NCBI GenBank assembly: GCA_026785985.1
Contig: JAJAYX010000629.1
Span: 1 to 5,200, forward strand
Direction: 5' to 3'
DNA length: 5,200 nt
From: Rudanella sp.
GTDB taxonomy: Bacteria; Bacteroidota; Bacteroidia; Cytophagales; Spirosomataceae
The position numbers and the translations under genes are program-made. The notes under the pieces are model-generated. The model worked only from the letters and a program-made list of their open reading frames with translations. It made no database searches and was not told where the DNA came from. Within the stretch, counting starts at the first letter, position 1; each line of letters opens with the position of its first letter. This document shows, in pieces, positions 1 through 5,200 of this stretch.

Positions 1-1775
1 CCCTCGCTGTATTTGGAGGAACCATCGGCCCGGAAACTAACCGTGGCTAAGTACTTGCTGTTGTAGCCGTAATTGACCCGGCCCAGATACGACAATAACA
101 CACTTTTGGAGAAACCCGAATTGGGAATACCCGGCGTATTGGCTCCTTCCAGATTGGCCGTTTCGGTGATGTTACTCAAAAAGCCAACGCCCGAACCACC
201 CAGCGACGTACCCACGAAATCCTGATACGTAAAACCGGCCACCGCCGAGATGTTGTGCTTGCCACCAAGGGTTTTAGTATAACTAACGGTGTTTTCGCTC
301 AGTAAACTCCTGAACTGCGAGGTGAATACACTGGCCGACCCCTGCGAATTGATGTAGTTGGTGGTGGTGTAGCCGTCGCTGCGGTCGTCGCTGTTTTCAA
401 TGCCGCCCGCTATTTTTATAGCTAACCCGTCGAAGGGCTTAAACGTCAGGGCCACATTGGCCAGCACCTTGTTGGAATTGACATCGTTCGACTGCTCGTT
501 GATGAAGTTCAGCGGGTTAGTTAGTACGTTGGAAATGAAGGGGTAAGCCGTGGCCAGCACCCGGTACGTACCATCATCATTGTAGGGCGTGAGCGTGGGC
601 GGGGCCGAAATAGCCGCCGAAATTAGTGAGTTACCCCGGCTGCCGGCCCCGCTGTTTTGCTGACTGGTGTTGACATTGGTCAGCGTTGCTCCGTATTGTA
701 CGCTGAAGAGTTTGCTGATATCGGTATTGACATTGGCCCGCAGCGAATACCGCTTGTAATTGCTGCCTTTGATGATACCGTCCTGGCTAAAAACGCTGCC
801 ACCCAGCGAGAAGCGGGTCTTGTCGTTGCCGCCACTCACGGTCAGGTTGTGGGTTTGCATGGGTGCTTTCTGAAAGACAAGGTTTTGCCAGTCGTAGCTG
901 TTTCCGAAGCCATCAATTTGAGCCTGAGTAAAGTAGGGGTCTACTTTATCATTGACGGCCTGTTCATTGTAGAACTGAGCGTATTCTTTGGCGTTCATCA
1001 GGTCGAGTTTCTTCCGCAGCGACTGCGTACTGTAACTCCCCTCATAATCCACCTGCATTTTACCTGCTTTGCCGCTTTTGGTCGTTATCAGCACCACCCC
1101 GTTGGCACCTCGTGACCCGTAGATAGCCGTAGCTGAGGCATCTTTCAGAATCTCGATGCTCTCAACGTCGGAGTTGTTGAGCACCGTCGGGTTGCTGCCG
1201 GATGTTGGAAATCCGTCGATAACGTACAACGGTTCGTTACCGCCCTGCACCGAGTTGGTACCCCTGATACGAACACTTACCGCGCCACCCGGCGCTCCTG
1301 TATTCTGCGTTACCTGCACGCCCGGTGCGCGACCCGATAGGGCCTGTAAGACGTTGGAAGCCGGAAACGCGTTGATTTCTTTGGCTTTTACAGAGGCCAA
1401 TGACCCTGTCAGGTCGCTCTTGCGGACGGTGCCGTAGCCCACCACGACTACCTCATTCAGCGATTTGTTGTCGGTTTCGAGCGTAACATCAAGCTGCGTG
1501 CGGCCACCTGCGGCCACCCGTTGCGTAACATAACCGATATACGAGAAGACGACCGTAGCGTTGGCTGAAGGCAGATTGAGCCGATACGTGCCATCGGCTC
1601 CGGTAGTAGTGCCGGTGGTTGTCCCATCGACCGAAACGTTTACGCCGGGCAGGGGGGCGCGGTCGTCGGTGGCCGTAACGCGGCCCGAAACAGGTAGTGC
1701 TTGCCCGTACAGTACACTAAGGGGACACACGAGTAGTGCCAGACACCCTACCAGTTTATTGAAAAATTTTCGCAT
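1..1775 (-). CDS. SusC/RagA-family TonB-linked outer-membrane transporter (3' end outside window)
   Basis: This is the N-terminal ~591 residues of a SusC-type TonB-dependent transporter, the outer-membrane barrel that works with a SusD lipoprotein to import oligomeric nutrients. I translated it from the ATG at 1773-1775 to about 420, and the frame is open. Residues 1-25 are a Sec signal peptide (MRKFFNKL, then a hydrophobic run ending LYGQ). Residues ~28-102 form a carboxypeptidase-regulatory-like beta domain (PLPGVNVSVDG, FSYIGYVTQ). The TonB-box-like stretch NEVVVVGYGTVRKSDLTGS lies at 107-125. The plug domain follows to about 232, with the hallmark motifs LQALSGRAPGVQV, VRIRGTNS, PLYVIDGFP, ESIEILKDASATAIYGSRGA and GVVLITTKSG. 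The barrel then begins. No STN domain precedes the regulatory-like domain, so an anti-sigma signalling role is unlikely. Family members are usually about 1000-1100 residues, so roughly 400-500 are missing beyond the left edge, where a susD is expected. The substrate cannot be read from the sequence. Confidence 0.96.
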   Translation of the reverse strand, partial: MRKFFNKLVGCLALLVCPLSVLYGQALPVSGRVTATDDRAPLPGVNVSVDGTTTGTTTGADGTYRLNLPSANATVVFSYIGYVTQRVAAGGRTQLDVTLETDNKSLNEVVVVGYGTVRKSDLTGSLASVKAKEINAFPASNVLQALSGRAPGVQVTQNTGAPGGAVSVRIRGTNSVQGGNEPLYVIDGFPTSGSNPTVLNNSDVESIEILKDASATAIYGSRGANGVVLITTKSGKAGKMQVDYEGSYSTQSLRKKLDLMNAKEYAQFYNEQAVNDKVDPYFTQAQIDGFGNSYDWQNLVFQKAPMQTHNLTVSGGNDKTRFSLGGSVFSQDGIIKGSNYKRYSLRANVNTDISKLFSVQYGATLTNVNTSQQNSGAGSRGNSLISAAISAPPTLTPYNDDGTYRVLATAYPFISNVLTNPLNFINEQSNDVNSNKVLANVALTFKPFDGLAIKIAGGIENSDDRSDGYTTTNYINSQGSASVFTSQFRSLLSENTVSYTKTLGGKHNISAVAGFTYQDFVGTSLGGSGVGFLSNITETANLEGANTPGIPNSGFSKSVLLSYLGRVNYGYNSKYLATVSFRADGSSKYSE

Positions 1776-1829
1776 TTGGCCTAAGGGTTAAATTCAACAT
1801 TGTAAAATATTTGTCATTATTAATCGAAT

Positions 1830-1890
1830 AATCTGTGATATTTTTTATCTCTCCAAATATTTCATCTTTATTTTTTTAAAAAATCTGTGA
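1830..1890 (+). repeat. 9-bp direct repeat AATCTGTGA, possible operator half-sites
   Basis: The sequence AATCTGTGA occurs at 1830-1838 and again at 1882-1890, with starts 52 bp apart. This is close to five helical turns, so both copies would face the same side of the DNA. An inverted copy of the neighbouring word (TCTGTGAAT at 1884-1892) appears as ATTCACAGA at 2049-2057, inside the first codons of the IclR gene. Binding by the IclR protein is a guess. In such AT-rich DNA a 9-bp repeat can arise by chance. Confidence 0.3.
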
Positions 1891-1989
1891 ATAATTAAAA
1901 TTTTGTTCTTAGCTCTTAATTTTAAAAGGGTAAAGTATTAATAATCAGCTAATTATTGGTTAAGTCATAAAAATAAGCAATTCCACCTA

Positions 1990-2019
1990 TTGTTTCTATT
2001 CAAGTAATACATAGTTTTA
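1990..2019 (+). promoter_or_regulatory. Candidate Bacteroidota-type promoter for the IclR gene
   Basis: TTG at 1990-1992 is followed after 19 bp by TAGTTTTA at 2012-2019. This resembles the Bacteroidota sigma-ABfr consensus (TTTG or TTG at -33, about 19-20 bp, then TAnnTTTG at -7), with the last base of the -7 box differing. The element ends 17 bp before the ATG at 2037, which would give a very short leader of about ten bases. The region is AT-rich, so near matches are easy to find, and the call rests on spacing plus position. Confidence 0.4.
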
Positions 2020-2036
2020 CTATATAAAATTATGAC

Positions 2037-2768
2037 ATGATACAGGTTATTCACAGAGCCTTTGACATTTTGGAGTTTGTTGCCACTTCCAGTGACAGAC
2101 CTAAATCATTGACAGAAGTGGCCAATGCAGTTGGCTTGAATCTGGGTACGTGTGCCAACATCATGAAAACCATGGTCGACCGCCGATACTTAGATCAGGT
2201 AGGAGCCAGGAAAGGGTATTGCCTTGGCGCACAGGCCTACTGGCTGACGGGTAATAATGCCTACCGAAAGGATGTGCTGGAAGCGGCCCGCCCGCCTATG
2301 CTGGCGCTGACACAGGAATTAGAGGAGAGCTGTCTATTGGCTGTACTAAACGGCGATCAGCGGCTGATTATCCACCGCGAACTCTGCGACCATTCCCTGC
2401 AGGTAAGTACCGCCGACGAAAAACACGTCTATGACTCGGCATCAGGGAGACTCCTGGTAGGCATGATGAACGACACCGAACTGGTCAAGTTTAAATCCCG
2501 GTATGGCCTGCCCACCAACGACCTGTGGCCCGAAGCCACTACCGAACCTGGCTTTTATTGCCAGATACAACTCATTCGGCAACAGGGTTACGCTTTTCAG
2601 GAAAGCAGTCGGCATTTTGTTGGCTACGCGGTGGCTGTTCGTCGGGGCGAAGAAGTGGTGGGTAGTATAAGCGTTTATCTGCCAACTTACCGGCACACTA
2701 AGGAGAAAGCAGCTGAGGTGCTGCTACATCTACATCAGGCGGCAGAACAGATTAGTTCGAGGTTATAA
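2037..2768 (+). CDS. IclR-family transcriptional regulator
   Basis: This is a complete 243-residue IclR-type DNA-binding regulator, slightly shorter than the usual ~250-270 because its N-terminal extension is short. Residues 1-60 form the winged helix-turn-helix: IHRAFDILEFV, then LTEVANAVGLNLGTC and the recognition region NIMKTMVDRRYLDQV. Residues ~78-240 are the effector-binding domain, with MLALTQELEESCLLAVLNGD, the conserved turn DSASGRLLVGM (133-143), and the late motif GYAVAVRRGEEVVGSISVYLP (196-216). Such proteins bind as dimers or tetramers and release or activate operators when a small metabolite binds the C-terminal domain. The start at 2037 is favoured because IQVIHRAFDIL matches the usual family opening and the earlier ATG at 2032 meets a stop after one codon. 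It is divergent from the SusC gene at 1775, so that gene and its own promoter are the likely targets. The effector is unknown. The first ~130 bases look more AT-rich than the rest. Confidence 0.93.
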   Translation: MIQVIHRAFDILEFVATSSDRPKSLTEVANAVGLNLGTCANIMKTMVDRRYLDQVGARKGYCLGAQAYWLTGNNAYRKDVLEAARPPMLALTQELEESCLLAVLNGDQRLIIHRELCDHSLQVSTADEKHVYDSASGRLLVGMMNDTELVKFKSRYGLPTNDLWPEATTEPGFYCQIQLIRQQGYAFQESSRHFVGYAVAVRRGEEVVGSISVYLPTYRHTKEKAAEVLLHLHQAAEQISSRL

Positions 2769-2870
2769 TTAGGTGTTTATGGTGGCTTGGCTACGGGTTT
2801 GCGTGCGCACAAGCGCGAACCCACAACCAATGAGGGCAATAAGCAGTAAGGTAATACTGGTTCGTACCAT
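2769..2870 (-). CDS. Possible small lipoprotein-like peptide (33 residues)
   Basis: An ATG at 2868-2870 opens a 33-codon reading frame ending in TAA at 2769-2771. The peptide starts MVRTS, has the hydrophobic stretch ITLLLIALIG (residues 6-15), then Cys16 in LIGC, which fits a lipobox. A short polar tail with several basic residues follows (VRTQTRSQATINT). If processed at Cys16 the mature lipopeptide would be only 18 residues. It lies 38 bp downstream of the oxidoreductase stop on the same strand, so it could be co-transcribed, and its stop codon directly abuts the IclR stop on the opposite strand. I do not recognise a family. No ribosome-binding sequence is evident upstream. It may be a real small membrane peptide, the remnant of a longer gene, or a chance frame. 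The signal-peptide-like composition is the only positive evidence. Confidence 0.3.
   Translation of the reverse strand: MVRTSITLLLIALIGCGFALVRTQTRSQATINT
2795..2822. terminator. Hairpin between convergent genes, weak terminator candidate
   Basis: GGGTTTGCG at 2795-2803 can pair with CGCGAACCC at 2814-2822, giving a 9-bp stem with one G-T wobble and a 10-base loop. It lies 27 bp after the IclR stop and between two convergent transcripts, which is where a terminator would be expected. Neither side has a run of T, so it is not a typical intrinsic terminator. It also falls inside the possible small ORF on the minus strand. Confidence 0.35.
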
Positions 2871-2908
2871 GTTCTTAAAGCGTTAGATTCCTACCATCTA
2901 TCGACTGG

Positions 2909-4573
2909 CTACAACGTTAACCGCTGTTTGTCCTTGAGTAGCACTTCCTGTAGTTTCTGGTACGGTAATTTCTGGGGAGACACCTTGTTGTCAATGGCCA
3001 GAACAGCCGCCGTAGCTGCCGATTGCCCCAGAATCATGAACACCGGCTCCATCCGAATCGACCCGTAGGCAATGTGTGAACTCGACATACAGACCGGAAC
3101 CAGCAGGTTATTGCACTCCGACTCCTTCGGCAAAATCGACCCGTAGGCAATGGAATAGGGTTTGTCGGGGCGAACTCCTATATCGCCCTCGTTCTGCACA
3201 AACCCCTCTTTTGTGACGAACCGCTGGGCATTGTGCGCGTCCAGGGCGTAGGAACCCATCCCGATTGGGTCGGGTACGGTGGTCTTGCCCAATGCGTCGG
3301 CCTCTTTCATCACAAATTCGCCAATCATGCGCCGGGCTTCGCGCACGTAAATTTGGTGCGGCCAGCCGCCGTTGTCTTTAAATTCATCTTTCGCCAGCCC
3401 CCAGACCTGCATTTTTTCGTGAACGTCGGCGGGTATACGGGCATCATTCTGTAAAAAATACATCAGTCCTTTTTGGAACAGTTCGTGATCGCGGATGATG
3501 GCGCGTCGGCGTTCGTAGGTTGCTTCGGGGTAGTCGTAGTTTTTGCCGATGTAGTCGGTGCTGAACGGGCCGTTGTTGTTGGTGTCGGTTTTGCGGTTCG
3601 GAATCGGGTCGAACTTTCTGAAGTGTTCGCGCCAGCCGGTATCGAACACGCGGGCCGCCAGTTCGTACCGGGCTGGGTCGTAACCGTCGGGTTTGGCGAA
3701 CGGGATGCGGTTGTCGGGATGGTTACTCAAACACATCCGAAAGCAATACGCCTGGATTTTGGTGTCGCCGGTGCCGTTTTCTCCGGGAGGCTCCGTCGAG
3801 ATTTCGGCCAGCAAACCACTCTTCGGATCGCCGGGGATTTTGTACGGGCTGACCTTAGTTTTGAAGTAGTGGCCGTGATGAAACACGCCCACCTGTACTC
3901 CGTTGTGCTGCTCGCCGTAGACGCTGTTCGCTTCGCGACCTACATGGTACTTCACGCCCGCAACCGCCATCAGGTCACCCTCGTAGGTAGCATCAATAAA
4001 CATTTTGCCCTGGTAAATTGTGCCGTTCAGCGTTCGGAACGACTGGATCGTCCCGGCTTTTTTCTGAACGCCACCCGCCGACCTGTCGAGGTATTAGTCG
4101 CGATAAACGGTCAGTTTGTTCTCCTTTACAAAGTCTTCGAACACCTGTTCGGCCGCGTGGGGTTCAAAAATCCACATGGTGCGGTTAGCTCCGTCGAGAG
4201 CGGGGGTTCCCTGCCCTTTGTTGCCGAACTGTTCGCGTTTTTCCCAGTTCCAGGAAGCCTCTTTCTGGTAATGGCTGTAAAGCCGCCCGTAGAATTCGCG
4301 CGACAGCCCGCCGATCACTTCTTTGTTGCCCGTGTCGGTGAACCCCAGCCCACCCGACGACAACCCGCCGAGGTGTTTGTCGGGCGAGACGATCAGGACG
4401 GATTTGCCCATTTTTTTGACCTGTACAGCCGCAATCACAGCCGCCGACGTGCCACAATAGACAATTACATCGGCCCGCCGGATGGTGGCCTTTTGAGCCG
4501 AAGCGAGCGGCATAACCCCCGGCAGGAGCATCAGACTGCCGATGAGGGCGGTAAAAAATCTTTGGTTCTTCAT
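2909..4573 (-). pseudogene. Secreted FAD-dependent oxidoreductase interrupted by one in-frame stop
   Basis: This matches the FAD_oxidored-type proteins (PF12831-like) often found beside SusC/SusD genes in Bacteroidota and in Planctomycetes; the natural substrate is generally unknown. From the ATG at 4573, residues 1-26 are a Sec signal peptide ending LASA before Gln. The dinucleotide-binding strand-turn-helix follows (ADVIVYCGTSAAVIAAVQV, 34-52), then HLGGLSSGGLGFTDTGNKE (68-85) and WIFEPHAAEQVFEDFV (134-149). Codon 160 is TAA. The same frame then resumes with YLDRSAGG and continues through MFIDATYEGDLMA (191-203), GREANSVYGE, NEGDIGV and the C-terminal FAD-domain block SSHIAYGSIRMEPVFMILGQ (498-517) to a TAG at 2909-2911. 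Apart from the stop it is full length at 554 codons, with no frameshift. An upstream in-frame ATG (4630) and TTG (4639) exist, but 4573 gives a clean signal peptide. It follows the SusD gene by 70 bp on the same strand, so it probably belongs to that operon. A sequencing error is also possible. Confidence 0.88.
4094..4096 (-). other. Premature in-frame TAA in the oxidoreductase gene
   Basis: On the minus strand the reading is Thr-Val-Tyr-Arg-Asp, TAA, Tyr-Leu-Asp-Arg. Both sides share the same frame, and the residues on each side fit this family without a gap. From memory, family members commonly have a glutamate at this place (Arg-Asp-Glu then an aromatic residue and Leu-Asp-Arg), so a single GAA-to-TAA change would explain it. 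Translation would stop after 159 residues, leaving the Rossmann portion without the substrate and C-terminal FAD-contact regions. Confidence 0.85.
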
Positions 4574-4643
4574 GCGAATCGTTGTCAGGTAGTGACTAAT
4601 TGTTGGAGATAAAAATGACCGACGTTGCATCGTTGACAATCAG

Positions 4644-5200
4644 TTAATACCCTGGATTTTGCTCCAGTAATGGGTTTACGTCACGGTCGACCTGTGGAAT
4701 CGGGTAAAGATAATGCAGCTCCTGCACCAGAATGGCCGGGTTTTGCGCTTTCATGGCACTGATAAGCCGCCTGGTACGAGCTAAATCGTACCAGCGGTGG
4801 CCCTCGAAGGCCAGTTCGAGCCGTCGTTCCAGCAGCACCGCATCCCGGAAACCGGCCTGATTCAGGCCCGCCAGAGCGGGCAGACCCGCCCGGCTGCGGA
4901 GCCGGTTCACGGCGGTGTATGCCTCCGCGTTGCCCGCCCCCTGCTCGTTGAGAGCCTCGGCATACATCAGCAGCACATCGGGGTAACGAATGATGGGATA
5001 ATTATTGACCCCGTCCCCGTTGGCCGTCGCGGTTGGGTCCAGGTACTTATAGACGTAAGCAGGATATAATACGCTGGCCGGGGCTGCGGGCGTACTGGTG
5101 GCCGAGTACAATCGTATCGTCACGTCGCGCCGTTTATCGGTAGGTAGATAGGTTTTGTAGAGATTTTCGGTGACCGGATCGTCGCCGAAACCGGCTATAC
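4644..5200 (-). CDS. SusD/RagB-family nutrient-binding lipoprotein, C-terminal part (5' end outside window)
   Basis: This is the last 184 residues of a SusD-like outer-membrane lipoprotein, the surface lid that captures glycans or other nutrients for its SusC barrel. The frame runs from the right edge without a stop to TAA at 4644-4646. A GTG at 5121-5123 is internal, because good family sequence precedes it (ENLYKTYLPTDKRRDVTIR). Hallmarks in order are YVYKYLDP, the helical segment IIRYPDVLLMYAEALNEQG, AVNRLRSRAGLPAL, the signature LLERRLELAFEGHRWYDLAR, and the C-terminal LYPIPQVDRDVNPLLEQNPGY-type ending. The signal peptide, lipid-anchor cysteine and TPR-like N-terminal half lie beyond the right edge, where a susC normally precedes susD. 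The oxidoreductase gene follows on the same strand, consistent with a susC-susD-oxidoreductase transcription unit. The ligand cannot be inferred. Confidence 0.96.
   Translation of the reverse strand, partial: IAGFGDDPVTENLYKTYLPTDKRRDVTIRLYSATSTPAAPASVLYPAYVYKYLDPTATANGDGVNNYPIIRYPDVLLMYAEALNEQGAGNAEAYTAVNRLRSRAGLPALAGLNQAGFRDAVLLERRLELAFEGHRWYDLARTRRLISAMKAQNPAILVQELHYLYPIPQVDRDVNPLLEQNPGY

Larger units (their letters stand above)
1776..2036. promoter_or_regulatory. AT-rich divergent intergenic region between susC and the IclR gene
   Basis: This 261-bp stretch holds no gene. It is far richer in A and T than the coding DNA on either side and separates two divergent starts, so both promoters should lie here. 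Visible structure includes a T-tract/A-tract junction at 1871-1883, a 9-bp direct repeat (AATCTGTGA at 1830 and 1882), and an AT-rich dyad with arms AATAAT at 1940-1945 and ATTATT at 1952-1957. Neither start codon has a clear Shine-Dalgarno sequence, as is common in Bacteroidota. On the susC side I found only a weak match to the TAnnTTTG -7 element (AATATTTG, the minus-strand reading of 1854-1861), with no convincing -33 partner, so I do not place that promoter. An IclR-type operator is expected here by analogy, but its position is inference. Confidence 0.7.

Noticed and set aside
657..1791. Three plus-strand frames (657-1115, 1156-1437, 1561-1791) across the SusC gene
   Set aside because: They lie opposite a continuous SusC reading frame with clear plug and TonB-box motifs, and their translations resemble no protein family.
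1871..1883. T-run/A-run junction as an intrinsic terminator
   Set aside because: It sits between two divergent starts, where no transcript should end, and has no GC-rich stem. It is more likely flexible or bent promoter DNA.
2442..2696. Minus-strand frame opposite the IclR effector domain
   Set aside because: The plus-strand IclR frame is complete and family-like, and the antisense frame has no recognisable features.
2909..4003. A separate 364-residue protein starting at Met 4003
   Set aside because: That methionine is in the middle of a conserved block (MFIDATYEGD), the same frame continues upstream to the TAA with family-like sequence, and there is no signal peptide. It is the downstream part of one broken gene, not an independent gene.
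3473..4612. A 379-codon open frame on the plus strand, antisense to the oxidoreductase
   Set aside because: It is the mirror of a strongly supported minus-strand coding frame, shows no recognisable domain and has the repetitive Val/Phe/Gly/Arg-rich composition typical of antisense frames in biased coding DNA. Its length is explained by the codon usage of the real gene.
4644..5123. A short 159-residue protein starting with GTG at 5121-5123
   Set aside because: The frame runs open to the right edge with SusD-like sequence before this codon, so the GTG is an internal valine.
1..5200. CRISPR array, tRNA or rRNA genes, insertion-sequence ends, attachment sites
   Set aside because: I looked for regularly spaced repeats, cloverleaf-like sequence, transposase-like proteins and terminal inverted repeats, and saw none.

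Overview
The window looks like a polysaccharide-utilisation-type region of a Bacteroidota chromosome, most likely Cytophagales (a Spirosoma, Larkinella or Fibrella-like genus). The evidence is two SusC/SusD-type outer-membrane nutrient uptake genes, the protein style of each, genes of roughly balanced base composition separated by a very AT-rich intergenic region, and no obvious Shine-Dalgarno sequences. The genus is an inference from general resemblance, not from a search.

Layout, left to right. (1) Positions 1-1775, minus strand: the first ~591 residues of a SusC/RagA TonB-dependent outer-membrane transporter, cut by the left edge. (2) Positions 1776-2036: an AT-rich divergent intergenic region with a plausible Bacteroidota-type promoter for the regulator and short repeats that could be operators. 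(3) Positions 2037-2768, plus strand: a complete IclR-family regulator. (4) Positions 2769-2870, minus strand: a possible 33-codon lipoprotein-like small ORF whose stop abuts the regulator's stop; a hairpin lies inside it. (5) Positions 2909-4573, minus strand: a secreted FAD-dependent oxidoreductase interrupted by one in-frame TAA at 4094-4096; otherwise it reads as full length (554 codons). (6) Positions 4644-5200, minus strand: the C-terminal 184 residues of a SusD/RagB lipoprotein, cut by the right edge.

How the parts fit: the right-hand SusD and the oxidoreductase gene lie in the same direction about 70 bp apart, and a partner susC is expected just beyond the right edge. The left-hand SusC is the start of a second transporter unit whose susD should lie beyond the left edge. 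The IclR gene is divergent from that SusC and is its most likely local regulator, sensing a small molecule released from the imported substrate. No glycoside hydrolase, sulfatase or lyase is visible, so the substrate cannot be named.

I did not find a clear new biological system. The points most worth a second look are the clean nonsense codon in the oxidoreductase, the small lipoprotein-like ORF, and the IclR regulator attached to a SusC gene.
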